From positions 124,001 to 188,000 of the forward strand of contig NZ_CP085135.1 in assembly GCF_020616515.1 (NCBI RefSeq): a stretch of DNA of 64,000 nucleotides, given 5' to 3'. The translations under genes were made by a program, and so were the position numbers. Origin of the DNA: Mesorhizobium sp. PAMC28654 (lineage in GTDB: Bacteria > Pseudomonadota > Alphaproteobacteria > Rhizobiales > Rhizobiaceae). This document shows, one piece after another, positions 24,389 to 33,209 of this stretch (position 1 is the stretch's first letter; each line of letters begins with the position of its first letter). The notes beneath the pieces were generated by a model. The model had not been told where the DNA came from. It worked only from the letters and a program-made list of their open reading frames with translations, and ran no database searches.

Positions 24389-25708
24389 AAGCTGCTCGTT
24401 GCCGGTCTGGGTGATCAGGATCTGCTCCTCGATCTTGACGCCCTCGCGGCCACCGAGCCTGCCGATATAGCTTTCCACGCACAGCACCATGCCCGGTTCG
24501 ATTACCCCGTCCGGCGTGTCTGATGTCCAGTCGCTGGCATGGGGCAGGGTCGGGTACTCGTCTGCCAGCCCAACGCCGTGATAGAGCACGCCGTAGCGGG
24601 TCGGGAAACAATCTCCAGGTGGCACCGCCGAGCGTTCGACAAGGTCGCGGAACGAGATGCCGGCCTGCATCAATTCTGTATTGTGGATGATCTGGTCGGC
24701 TGCGATTCGGAACAGGTCACGCTGTTCATTAGTCGGCTTTGTATCGCCGCATAGCCAGGTACGCGACAGGTCGGCGCAGAAGCCGTAGGGGCCGATCAGG
24801 TCGGTGTCGAAGGCGACGAGATCGCCGGCTTCGATGATACGCGACGAGCATTCCTGGAACCATGGATTGGTGCGCGGCCCCGACGCCAGCAGCCGCGTCT
24901 CGATCCATTCGCCGCCGCGCGCGATGTTGCCGCGATGCAGTTCCGCCCACAATTCGTTCTCGGAAATGCCGGGCTTCAGGGCCTGCTCCATCTCGCCCAT
25001 CGCCGCCTCGCAGGCGACGATCGCGCGGCGCATGGCGAGGATCTCGTCGGGTGATTTGATCAGCCGCGCCGTCTCCATCACCGCTTCGCCATTGCCGATC
25101 GAAATACCGAGACGGGCGAGTTCCTCGACGCCTTCCGGATTGATGTGGTCGACGGCGATGCGGCTGTTGCCGCCGCCATGTTCCCTGACCAGATCGGCGA
25201 TGCCGGCGGCCCAGCGGCGGACTTTCTGCTCGGTCAGTTCGCCGCCATAGAGGTACATCCACGATACCGCCGGGCGCACCTCGTCGACGACGCCGGAATG
25301 ATCGGACAGGTGTTCGCAGGAAAAATAGTCGAACAGAACCACCGGGCCTTCGGTGGCGACGAAACAATGCCGAGTCGGGTTGTGCGCCACCCACAGCTGC
25401 ATGTTGGTGCTGTCGGTGGCGTAGCGGATGTTGACGGGGTCGTAGAGCAGGGCGCCGGCATAGCCGCGGCGCTTCAACTCGGCGCGGATGCGGTCAAGCC
25501 GGTATTGGCGCATTTCGGCCAAGTCGGGGGCGGCAATGCCCGCCGCCGCCCATTCAGCTTCCGCCTGGGCGCCATAGCCCAGCACATGCTGGTTGAGTGA
25601 CGCCGCCTTTTGACGGGAGGCGTCGCGCAGGGCCTCGATCGAGCCGGGCTCGAACGGCATGATCTTGCGATGGCGACCAAAGCCCGCCTTCAGCCCCGCG
25701 CTGTCCAT
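24353..25708 (-). CDS. M24 metallopeptidase-fold protein closely resembling DMSP lyase DddP
   Basis: The protein has 451 residues with an N-terminal creatinase-like domain and a pita-bread M24 domain. It resembles DddP much more than Xaa-Pro peptidases: NIRYATDSTNMQLW, GGEWIETRLLASGPRTNPWF and FDTDLIG are nearly the DddP wording. Metal ligands Asp301, Asp303, Asp313, His377, Glu412 and Glu427 keep exactly the spacing I recall for Ruegeria DddP (D295, D297, D307, H371, E406, E421). Asp383 and Tyr372 fall where its catalytic D377 and Y366 would be. DddP cleaves dimethylsulfoniopropionate to dimethyl sulfide and acrylate. The gene starts nine bases after the dehydrogenase gene with its own GAGG site, so it is in the same operon. 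Whether the substrate is DMSP is inference. Confidence 0.85.
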   Translation of the reverse strand: MDSAGLKAGFGRHRKIMPFEPGSIEALRDASRQKAASLNQHVLGYGAQAEAEWAAAGIAAPDLAEMRQYRLDRIRAELKRRGYAGALLYDPVNIRYATDSTNMQLWVAHNPTRHCFVATEGPVVLFDYFSCEHLSDHSGVVDEVRPAVSWMYLYGGELTEQKVRRWAAGIADLVREHGGGNSRIAVDHINPEGVEELARLGISIGNGEAVMETARLIKSPDEILAMRRAIVACEAAMGEMEQALKPGISENELWAELHRGNIARGGEWIETRLLASGPRTNPWFQECSSRIIEAGDLVAFDTDLIGPYGFCADLSRTWLCGDTKPTNEQRDLFRIAADQIIHNTELMQAGISFRDLVERSAVPPGDCFPTRYGVLYHGVGLADEYPTLPHASDWTSDTPDGVIEPGMVLCVESYIGRLGGREGVKIEEQILITQTGNEQLSTYPLDARLLG

Positions 25709-25717
25709 GGAGGAACC

Positions 25718-28288
25718 TCAGGTCCGCATCTTCTCGCCGCTTGGATCGAAGGGCGCCTCGACATTGATGCGGGCTGGACGGCGATGTCCGAGGATCTCGA
25801 TCTCGAACAGTCCGGCGCTCTCGTCCTCGGCCAGTGCCGCCGGCACGTAACCCTGCGCCATCGACTTCCGCACATAGTGAGCGTAACCGCCGGAGGTTAC
25901 CCAGCCGACCACGCGCCAGTCACCGTCAACGATGCCGCGCACGGCTGAAGCGCCTTCGGCAGCCTTGGAGCCGCGTATTTCCTTGCCGGCCTTGTCGAAG
26001 CGCGGCGCGCCGTAGCCATGCGGCTTTTCCACCGTGCCATAGTCCTTGCTGACCTTGGCCCAGATAGGCTCGTCGCCCATGACGTCGGCACCGTCCGCAT
26101 CGACGATGAAGGAGACGCGGCGCAGCTTTGGCCCTTCGGCCTGTTCCTTGGCGGCTGCTTCGCGGCCGATGAAATCGTTCTTCTCCAACTTGATGAAACG
26201 GTCCATCGCGCCTTCAAACGGCCCGTAGATCGGCCGCAACTCGCGGAACCAGGTCGGGAAGTTCTTTTCCAGGCGCATCGACAGCAGCGCGCGCATGCCG
26301 AAATCGACCAGGCCGAATTCCTCGCCGGCGTCCTTGATCGCCTTGTAGACGAGGCGCTGGTAGGCAGGCGCCATCCAGATCTCGTAGCCGAGGTCGCCGG
26401 TATAGGTGATGCGGTTGACCAAGCAGGGCGCGCCGCCGACCGCCATTTCGCGGAAATCCATGAAGCGGAACGCCTTGGTCGAGATGTCGACATCGACCAG
26501 CTTCTGCAAGAGGTCACGCGATTTCGGACCGGCGATCGAGAGACCGACCAGGGTCTGATCGAAGCGGTGGATGCGCACCGAACCGTCCTTAGGCAGGTGC
26601 TTCTCGAACCAGCGCATGTGGTATTTCTGCGCGGCGGAAGAGCCCCAGATCATGAAGCGATCTTCGGCGGCCTTGGCGATGGTGAAGTCGCCGATCAGCT
26701 TGCCGAATTCGTTGAGCATCGGCGTCAGCACGATGCGGCCGGTCTTCGGCATGCGGTTCGTCATCAGCCGATTGAGGAAATCCTCCGCTGCTGGTCCCGA
26801 CACTTCGTACTTGGCGAAGTTGGCGATTTCGGTCACGCCGACGCGCTCGCGCGTGGCACGCACTTCCTCGCCGATCGGGCCAAAGTCGTTGGAGCGATGG
26901 AAGGAGACGATGTCCTTCGGCTCCTTGCCCTTCGGCGCGAACCAGAGCGGGGTTTCAAGACCCCACGAGTCGCCCATGACGGCGTTGTTGGCCAGCATCG
27001 TGTCGTAGAGCGGCGTCGTCTGCGCAGGACGCGCGGCCGGCAGTTCCTCATTGGGGAAGCGGATCGAGAAGCGACGCGAATAGTTCTCGCGCACCTTGGC
27101 ATTGGTGTAGCGCAGGCCGGCCCATTCACCGAAGCGGGTGACATCCATGCCCCAGACGTCGAAGCCCGGATCGCCATGAACCATCCAGTTGGACAGCGCC
27201 AGGCCAACGCCGCCGCCCTGGCTGAAGCCGGCCATGACGGCGCAGGCGCACCAGAAATTGGTCAGGCCCTGCACCGGGCCGACCAGCGGATTGCCGTCGA
27301 GTGCGAAGGTGAAGGGGCCGTTGATGATCTGCTTGATGCCGGCCTTCTCGATGCCGGGGAAATGCTTGAAGCCGATTTCCAGCGACGGCGCGATGCGGTC
27401 GAGATCCGGCGGCAGCAACTCATGGCCGAAATCCCACGGCGTGTTGACCGGCGACCAAGGCTTGCAGGCCTTTTCGTAGGTGCCGAGCAGGATGCCGTTG
27501 CGCTCCTGTCGGGTGTAGATCTCGCCCTTGAAATCGAGCACGCCGATCATCTCGCGGCCGGTCGACTTGTTGAATTCCTCGACCTCCGGCATCGGCTCTG
27601 TGAGCAGATACATGTGCTCCATGGCCAGCACCGGCAGTTCGACACCGACCATGCGGCCGATCTCGCGCGCCCACAGACCACCGCAGTTGACGACATGCTC
27701 GGCTTTCACCGTGCCTTGTTCGGTGACAACGTTCCAGGTGCCGTCGACTTCCTGCGTCAGTTCGACGACGCGGTTGCGCAGCACGATCTCGGCGCCGAGC
27801 TTTTTCGCCGCCTTGGAATAGGCGATCGTGGTGCCAGACGGATCGAGGTGGCCTTCGACCGGATCCCACATGGCGCCGACAAAATTGGTCTCGTCCATCA
27901 GCGGGAACATCGCCTTGGCTTCGGATGGCGTGATCAGCTCGGTGTCCATGCCGAGATAGCGGCCCTTGGCGTGGGCGAGGCGCAGGAAGTCCATGCGCTC
28001 CGGCGTATCGGCCATCATCACGCCGCCGGTCAGGTGCAGCGAGCAGGACTGGCCGGAAATCTCCTCGATCTCCTTGTAGAGTTGCACCGTGTAGGCTTGC
28101 AGCTTGGCGACGTTGGGATCGCCGTTCAGCGTGTGGAAGCCGCCCGCCGCATGCCAAGACGAGCCGGAGGTGAGCTCGGAGCGCTCGATCAGCATGATAT
28201 CGGTCCAGCCGGCCTTGGCCAGATGGTAGAGAACCGAGCAGCCGACGACGCCGCCGCCAATGACAACCGCTTTTACGTGGGATTTCAT
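25718..28288 (-). CDS. FAD-dependent dimethylglycine/sarcosine dehydrogenase-family protein
   Basis: The protein has 856 residues in three parts. An N-terminal D-amino-acid-oxidase-type FAD domain has VIGGGVVGCSVLYHLA and the SSWHAAGGFH stretch where FAD is attached to a His in the family. An FAO_M linker domain follows. The C-terminal half is a glycine-cleavage-T-like tetrahydrofolate domain with a GcvT barrel tail. The family oxidises N-methyl groups of dimethylglycine or sarcosine and passes the carbon to tetrahydrofolate. Its GcvT half is also related to the DMSP demethylase DmdA. The ATG overlaps the stop of the DUF559 gene by four bases. The enzyme would consume the product of betaine-homocysteine methyltransferase, or another methylated substrate of this locus. 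Confidence 0.88.
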   Translation of the reverse strand: MKSHVKAVVIGGGVVGCSVLYHLAKAGWTDIMLIERSELTSGSSWHAAGGFHTLNGDPNVAKLQAYTVQLYKEIEEISGQSCSLHLTGGVMMADTPERMDFLRLAHAKGRYLGMDTELITPSEAKAMFPLMDETNFVGAMWDPVEGHLDPSGTTIAYSKAAKKLGAEIVLRNRVVELTQEVDGTWNVVTEQGTVKAEHVVNCGGLWAREIGRMVGVELPVLAMEHMYLLTEPMPEVEEFNKSTGREMIGVLDFKGEIYTRQERNGILLGTYEKACKPWSPVNTPWDFGHELLPPDLDRIAPSLEIGFKHFPGIEKAGIKQIINGPFTFALDGNPLVGPVQGLTNFWCACAVMAGFSQGGGVGLALSNWMVHGDPGFDVWGMDVTRFGEWAGLRYTNAKVRENYSRRFSIRFPNEELPAARPAQTTPLYDTMLANNAVMGDSWGLETPLWFAPKGKEPKDIVSFHRSNDFGPIGEEVRATRERVGVTEIANFAKYEVSGPAAEDFLNRLMTNRMPKTGRIVLTPMLNEFGKLIGDFTIAKAAEDRFMIWGSSAAQKYHMRWFEKHLPKDGSVRIHRFDQTLVGLSIAGPKSRDLLQKLVDVDISTKAFRFMDFREMAVGGAPCLVNRITYTGDLGYEIWMAPAYQRLVYKAIKDAGEEFGLVDFGMRALLSMRLEKNFPTWFRELRPIYGPFEGAMDRFIKLEKNDFIGREAAAKEQAEGPKLRRVSFIVDADGADVMGDEPIWAKVSKDYGTVEKPHGYGAPRFDKAGKEIRGSKAAEGASAVRGIVDGDWRVVGWVTSGGYAHYVRKSMAQGYVPAALAEDESAGLFEIEILGHRRPARINVEAPFDPSGEKMRT

Positions 28289-28746
28289 GAAGATAGGTCC
28301 GTTTTTGAAGGGATTGAATCGAGAGAGGGCGGTGTGAAAACAAAGCGAAGGTCGGATACAGCGATGTTTTCGGTCAGCCTGCCATCAAGCGCGGCAAGGA
28401 TGGTTTCACAGACGGGAGTGCGATGTTTCAGGACGTCGTGGCTCCAAACACGCAGGATCGAATAGCCCTGGGCGCGCATGAAATCGTCGCGGCGGCGGTC
28501 ATAGGAACTGCCGGCGTGTTGTGAGCCGTCGACTTCAACGATGAGCCATTTTTCGTGGCAGGCGAAGTCAGCAAAAAAGGGGCCGATGGAGAATTGGCGG
28601 GTGAATCGATAGCCGCCAAGTTTGCGCGCCTTTAGTTCAAGCCAAAGCAATGCTTCTGCCTGGTTGACTCCCTGCCTGAGAGTTCGGGCTCGCTGGGTTG
28701 TGCCTATTTTGCGGCGGCTGCGCGTTTCATGACCGGCTTCCCCCAC
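28285..28746 (-). CDS. DUF559 endonuclease-domain protein inserted in the operon
   Basis: The conserved core is about 110 residues: TTQRARTLRQGVNQAEALLW, then FSIGPFFADFACHEKWLIVE and VDGSQHAGSSYDRRRD. This gives the Asp...Glu-x-Asp arrangement of PD-(D/E)xK nucleases related to very-short-patch repair endonucleases. The start is uncertain: GTG 28746 gives a normal-length family protein, whereas upstream ATGs at 28812 and 28902 read through a palindromic repeat and add low-complexity residues. It lies between an MttB gene and the dehydrogenase gene and overlaps the latter's start (ATGA). It appears to be a passenger that became translationally coupled to the operon. Confidence 0.75.
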   Translation of the reverse strand: MGEAGHETRSRRKIGTTQRARTLRQGVNQAEALLWLELKARKLGGYRFTRQFSIGPFFADFACHEKWLIVEVDGSQHAGSSYDRRRDDFMRAQGYSILRVWSHDVLKHRTPVCETILAALDGRLTENIAVSDLRFVFTPPSLDSIPSKTDLSS

Positions 28747-28880
28747 TCCGTCGCCGCTTTGCGGCGCCACCTCTCCCCCCTCCGGAGGGAGAGGAAAGGT
28801 GCCAGCCTGCATAAGCTCGCGCCCTTCCTCTCCCCCGTCGATCGGGGGAGAGGTGTCGAGCGAAGCTCGACGGAGTGGGG
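28741..28880. repeat. Composite palindromic repeat (rhizobial REP/RIME-like)
   Basis: This 140-base element has outer inverted ends CCCCACTCCGTCG (28741-28753) and its complement (28868-28880). Inside are two hairpins rich in C/G: CTCTCCC..GGGAGAG at 28771-28794 and CCTCTCCCCC/GGGGGAGAGG at 28827-28853. It sits between the MttB gene and the DUF559 gene. A similar CTCCCCC-type pair is at 49146-49310. Confidence 0.8.
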
Positions 28881-28908
28881 GTCGACTGTTCATCGCCAAC
28901 ATAGATGA

Positions 28909-30486
28909 TCAAAAATCGGTCGGCGCGCCGCCTTCGGCCGTGCGCTTTTCGACGAAGGCATTGAGTTCCTCGCGGATGGCCGGGTCCATGTAAGGCTCTT
29001 CGTAGGAAGCCAGCCGTTCCTTCCAGATCTTGTTGGCCTTTTCCATCGCCGTCGGCGATCCGGCTTCCGCCCAGGTCTCGAAATTGCGCCAGTCGGAGAG
29101 GATCGGCGAATAGAAGGCGGTCTTGTAGCGGTCCTGCGTGTGCTGCGTGCCGAAGAAGTGGCCGCCGGGGCCGACCGACTGGATGGCGTCGAAGCCGAGC
29201 GCCTCCTCGGAAAGGTCGAGCGGGGTCAGGAATTCAGCCACCATCTGCAGCAGGTCTATATCCAGGATGGTCTTCTCGTAGGAGCAGCGCAGGCCGCCTT
29301 CGAGCCAGCCGGCGGCGTGCATCATGAGATTGCCGCCGCCCTGGACGGCGCCCCACAGCGAGAACACGCTCTCATAAGCCGCCTGCGCGTCGACCGTGTT
29401 GGCGGCACAGGTGTTGGAGGTGCGGTAGGGGATGTTGTAGCGGCGGGCGAGCTGGCCGCCAACGAGCTGTGCCTTCATGTATTCAGGCGTGCCGAAGGCC
29501 GGTGAACCGGACTTCATGTCGACATTGGAGGTGAAGCCGCCATAGCCGACCGGTGCACCCTTCCTGACCATCTGGGCGAAGGCGATGCCGGACAGCGCCT
29601 CGGCATTCTGCTGCACCAGCGCACCGGCGATGGTCACCGGCGCCATGGCGCCCGACAGGGTGAACGGCGTGACGATGACGACCTGACCCTTGCTCGACAT
29701 CTGGATGATGCCTTCCATCATCGGCACGTCGAGCTTGAGCGGCGAATTGGTGTTGATGATGGTGAAGACCGACGGCTCTTCCAGCATCTGCTCGTGGCTG
29801 ATGCCGCGCGCGATGCGGGTGATCTCTATGCCGTCGACATTGCGTTCCTTGCCGAGCGAATAGATGTGGAACACCTTGTCGGTCAGCGTCGCCAGGTCGC
29901 GGATGCATTCGAGGTGGCGGACCGACGGGTGGATATCGGTCGGCTCGACCGGATAGCCGCCCGTGCAATTCAGGATGTTGTGCATCTGCGCAAGGCGCAG
30001 GAAGTTGCGATAGTCCTGCTGGTTGCCCGGCCGGCGGCCGCGATCGATGTCGGAGCAATTGGGCGCCGAGGCCATCATCGAGATGATCAGATTGTCGCCG
30101 CCGAAGCGCACATTATGCGCGGGGTTGCGGGAATGAATGGTGAATTCGGACGGGCAATTCGACACCAGCTCGAGGATCATGTCGCTGTCGAAGCGCACGC
30201 GTTCGCTGCCTTCGCGTACGTCGGCGCCATTCGCTTTCATGATGCGGCGGGCTTCGTCATGCAGCACGTCGACGCCGATTTCCCGCAGCACGCGCAAGGA
30301 GGCGAGGTGGATCGATTCCAACTCGTCTTCCGAGACCAGCTTGGTTGGCGCGAGCGGGTTTCTCAGCTGGCGGAAAGCCGGCTGCTCGAATGCGGACGAG
30401 CCGCCGGCGCGCTTTCCAGCGCGGCCGCCACGGCGGGCGCGGTCGGGTGCCAGTACCGGTTCTGCAGGTTGTAGGGCGGCGGTCAT
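28909..30486 (-). CDS. MttB-family corrinoid-dependent methyltransferase, copy 2
   Basis: The protein has 525 residues from ATG 30486 (MTAALQPAEP). An open frame continues 97 codons upstream but with unrelated sequence. The overall plan is the same as copy 1: a basic Gly/Arg tail, LREIGVDVLHDEARRI, TPFTLSGAMAPVTIAG and HAAGWLEGGLRCSYEK. Sequence details differ throughout, so this is a diverged paralogue, not a recent duplicate. There is no in-frame amber codon. As the first gene of the operon with DUF559, the dehydrogenase and the DddP-like gene, it probably demethylates a substrate or product of those enzymes using the shared corrinoid protein at 4 kb. The methyl donor is unknown. Confidence 0.9.
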   Translation of the reverse strand: MTAALQPAEPVLAPDRARRGGRAGKRAGGSSAFEQPAFRQLRNPLAPTKLVSEDELESIHLASLRVLREIGVDVLHDEARRIMKANGADVREGSERVRFDSDMILELVSNCPSEFTIHSRNPAHNVRFGGDNLIISMMASAPNCSDIDRGRRPGNQQDYRNFLRLAQMHNILNCTGGYPVEPTDIHPSVRHLECIRDLATLTDKVFHIYSLGKERNVDGIEITRIARGISHEQMLEEPSVFTIINTNSPLKLDVPMMEGIIQMSSKGQVVIVTPFTLSGAMAPVTIAGALVQQNAEALSGIAFAQMVRKGAPVGYGGFTSNVDMKSGSPAFGTPEYMKAQLVGGQLARRYNIPYRTSNTCAANTVDAQAAYESVFSLWGAVQGGGNLMMHAAGWLEGGLRCSYEKTILDIDLLQMVAEFLTPLDLSEEALGFDAIQSVGPGGHFFGTQHTQDRYKTAFYSPILSDWRNFETWAEAGSPTAMEKANKIWKERLASYEEPYMDPAIREELNAFVEKRTAEGGAPTDF

Positions 30487-30684
30487 GATGGTCCTCGTAC
30501 GATGCGATATTGGGCGGCATAATGGACCGGCGGCTGTCCGGCCATTGCGGAGGCGGCGACCACTAGGACGAGGGAAGCGACATGCCCATGGGGCAGGTGA
30601 CTGGATCGCCGATTTGACGGTGCTGAAACTTACGCAAGCAGCTTTCGATCTGTACGTTGTCCCGATCTCTGACCGCGAGCAGCA

Positions 30685-31857
30685 ATGACCTCTTCCACCG
30701 ACACCGTCGAACCACCCTTGCAATGGGCAGCGCTTGCCGGCGTCACCGCGGCGCTGGCCATGTTTGGTGCGGCGCAAGGCTTGAGCTCACCGCTGTTCAC
30801 GCTGCTGATGCAGAAGCAGGGCATGTCGCCCGCGCTGATCGGTCTTTCCGCCGCCATGATGCCGCTCGGCCTGGTTCTTTCGGCGTCATTGGTGCCGGCC
30901 GCCGTCCGGCTCGTTGGCGCGCGCACGCTGGCCGTCAGCTGCTCGCTGATCGGCGCGCTCTGTTTCTTCGCCATCGGCTATCTGCAGGACTGGGTCGCCT
31001 GGTTCGTCATCCGCTTCATTGTCGGCGTCATCATCAATCCGCTCTACATCCTTGGCGAGGTCTGGGCGCTGTCGCTGGCGCCGCCCTCGCGGCGTGGCAG
31101 GGTCATGGGTGTGTTCAATTCCGTCCTGGGGGTCGGATACGCGACGGGGCCGCTGGTCTTGACCGCTGTTGGTACGTCGGGATGGGTTCCTTTCATCGTC
31201 GGGATCGCTGGGTTCGTGCTCTGTGCGGTGATCCTGCGCGCTGTCTCGGCCAGCCTTGCCGGCTTCGAGGACGACGGCCAGCCCTCCGGCGGCCTTGTCG
31301 GCTTCGCCAGGCTGGCGCCGGCGCTGCTGTTCGCGGTGATGGTCTCGGCCGCGGTCCAGCAGAGCACCTATGCGCTGATCCCGGTCTTTGGCTCCGGCTA
31401 TGGGCTGCCTGAAGCGGTGCTCGCCGCGCTGGTTATGGCGCTGTCGCTCGGCAACATCTTCCTGCAGATCCCGCTTGGCCTGCTGGCGGAACGTTTTGGC
31501 GGCCGGGCCATGATCATCGCCTGCGCGGTCGCGACAGCCGTTTGCGCGGTTCTGTTGCCGTTGCTGATCACGACGCCGTTGATATGGGTCGTGTTGCTCG
31601 TCATGGGCGCGGTCGGCTACGGCGTCTACACGATGGCGCTGGTCGAACTGGGTAGCCGGTTCAAGGGATCGGCACTTGTCTCCGGCAATGCGGCGTTCGC
31701 CCTGATGTGGGGCGCCGGCGGCATCGTCGGTCCGCCAAGCGCCGGCGCACTCATGCAGGCGATTGGGCCGCTCGGCCTGCCCACGGTGATCGCCGCGCTC
31801 GATGTGCTCCTGGTGGTGTTCGCGCTTTACCGGTCGTCGGTGCGACACAAGTCCTGA
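30685..31857 (+). CDS. MFS transporter, tandem copy 1
   Basis: The protein has 390 residues and about twelve hydrophobic segments, typical of the major facilitator superfamily. The conserved inter-domain pattern is visible in SLAPPSRRGRVMGVFNS. It is about 50 percent similar by eye to the next gene (for example SPALIGLSAAMMPLG against SPAMIGLSAAMTPIG), so the two arose by duplication. It is divergent from the MttB operon across about 200 bases, so it could import or export the operon's substrate, but no substrate class is clear. Confidence 0.87.
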   Translation: MTSSTDTVEPPLQWAALAGVTAALAMFGAAQGLSSPLFTLLMQKQGMSPALIGLSAAMMPLGLVLSASLVPAAVRLVGARTLAVSCSLIGALCFFAIGYLQDWVAWFVIRFIVGVIINPLYILGEVWALSLAPPSRRGRVMGVFNSVLGVGYATGPLVLTAVGTSGWVPFIVGIAGFVLCAVILRAVSASLAGFEDDGQPSGGLVGFARLAPALLFAVMVSAAVQQSTYALIPVFGSGYGLPEAVLAALVMALSLGNIFLQIPLGLLAERFGGRAMIIACAVATAVCAVLLPLLITTPLIWVVLLVMGAVGYGVYTMALVELGSRFKGSALVSGNAAFALMWGAGGIVGPPSAGALMQAIGPLGLPTVIAALDVLLVVFALYRSSVRHKS

Positions 31858-31952
31858 GCCCGTGGCGCAAGCGGATTTCGCCGCGCGGCCCTTTCGTTCT
31901 CGAAATCCTGGAGATAGCTGGATGGCTCGCCGAGGGAGAGCGGCACTTCATT

Positions 31953-33125
31953 ATGGATGACAAGATGGTAGCGGCCGGTTCGAGCGACAGCGAGGCGGGA
32001 ATGCAATGGGCCGCGATCACCGGCGTGATCGCGACCGTGTCCGTGTTCGCCATCGCGCAGGGGCTCTCCTATCCGTTGTTGAGCTTCATCCTGCAGCGCC
32101 AGGGCGAATCCCCGGCCATGATCGGATTGTCGGCGGCGATGACGCCGATCGGCTTCATCGCCTCGTCGCCGTTCATCCCGGCATTGGCGCGACGGTTCGG
32201 GGCAGGGCGAACGGCGCTCACCTGCGCGGTGCTATCGGCGGTCGTCCTGGCGCTGATCGGCTTGACGCAGAATGTCTATCTGTGGTTTCCCCTGCGCTTC
32301 CTGATCGGGGTGGTGACCAATCCGCTCTATGTGCTCAGCGAAATCTGGGTGATCGCGCTGGCGCCGCCGGCGCGGCGCGGCCGCCTGATGGGCGTCTATT
32401 CGACGATCATCTCGGCCGGTTTCGCGGCGGGACCGCTTTGCCTGCTTGCTGTCGGCACCGAGGGCTGGCCGCCATTTCTTGTCGGCATCTCCGCCTTCGC
32501 TCTTTGCGGCATCTGCCTGGCTTCGGTGCTGCCACGCTTGCCCAAGGTGGACGGGGCAGGACACCAGGTGTCCGTCCTTGGCTTCATGCCGCTGGCCACG
32601 CTGCTGATGTTTTCCGTCGTGATCGCCGCCGGCTTTGAACAGACGGCCTTGGCGCTGCTGCCGGTCTATGGCACGCATTACGGCATCACCGAGACCCGCA
32701 TGTCGGCGCTGCTGTCGGTGATGATTGCCGGCAACATCGCCATGCAGGTGCCGCTTGGCCTGCTGGCGGAAAGACTCACGGCGCGGCTGGTGCGGCTGAT
32801 CTGCACGGCGATCACGGTGCTCGGATGCGTCCTGCTGCCGCTCCTCATCGAAACGCCGCTGATCTGGCCGATGCTCTTCGTCTGGGGCGCTGTCTCCTAC
32901 GGTATCTATACGATGTCGATCATCGAGTTGGGAGAGCGCTTTACGGGCTCGACATTGATCGCTGGCAACGCCGCCTTCGCGCTGATGTGGGGCGTTGGCG
33001 GCATTTCCGTGCCGCCACTGACGGGAAGCACCATGGATGTCCTGGGCGCCGGCGGCCTGCCGCTCACGCTTGGCCTGCTGTGCCTGGCATTGGCGGTGGC
33101 GAGTGTTGGTCGCAGGAAAGCCTGA
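31953..33125 (+). CDS. MFS transporter, tandem copy 2
   Basis: The protein has 390 residues from ATG 31953 (MDDKMVAAGSSDSEAG), with about twelve membrane segments. It is a paralogue of the preceding carrier, with the same opening MQWAAITGVIATVSVFAIAQG and the conserved LAPPARRGRLMGVYST loop. The open frame extends 5' into the end of copy 1, but the homology with copy 1 begins at this ATG. It is likely cotranscribed with copy 1 (95-base gap). The substrate is unknown. A prolyl oligopeptidase follows in the same direction. Confidence 0.85.
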   Translation: MDDKMVAAGSSDSEAGMQWAAITGVIATVSVFAIAQGLSYPLLSFILQRQGESPAMIGLSAAMTPIGFIASSPFIPALARRFGAGRTALTCAVLSAVVLALIGLTQNVYLWFPLRFLIGVVTNPLYVLSEIWVIALAPPARRGRLMGVYSTIISAGFAAGPLCLLAVGTEGWPPFLVGISAFALCGICLASVLPRLPKVDGAGHQVSVLGFMPLATLLMFSVVIAAGFEQTALALLPVYGTHYGITETRMSALLSVMIAGNIAMQVPLGLLAERLTARLVRLICTAITVLGCVLLPLLIETPLIWPMLFVWGAVSYGIYTMSIIELGERFTGSTLIAGNAAFALMWGVGGISVPPLTGSTMDVLGAGGLPLTLGLLCLALAVASVGRRKA

Positions 33126-33209
33126 ATCCTCGGCCGAGGTACCGCGGCTATTGAATATCGGAGCGGGCATGTCGATGTTGCGTGCCGAAGCCTTCCTATC
33201 GGAGATTCC

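Noticed and set aside
24353..25708. Ectoine hydrolase or ordinary Xaa-Pro peptidase
   Set aside because: The fold is shared, but the sequence around the metal site and the N-terminal domain follow DddP much more closely.
26018..28465. Long open frame of over 800 codons antisense to the dehydrogenase gene
   Set aside because: Low-information, His/Arg/Asp-rich translation opposite an intact multidomain enzyme with recognisable motifs.
28741..28880. CRISPR-like array
   Set aside because: The repeats are palindromic, unequal and without regular spacers. They are REP-type elements.
4958..30486. Pyrrolysine-containing trimethylamine methyltransferase
   Set aside because: Both MttB-family genes are open throughout with no in-frame TAG, so they are the non-pyrrolysine type.
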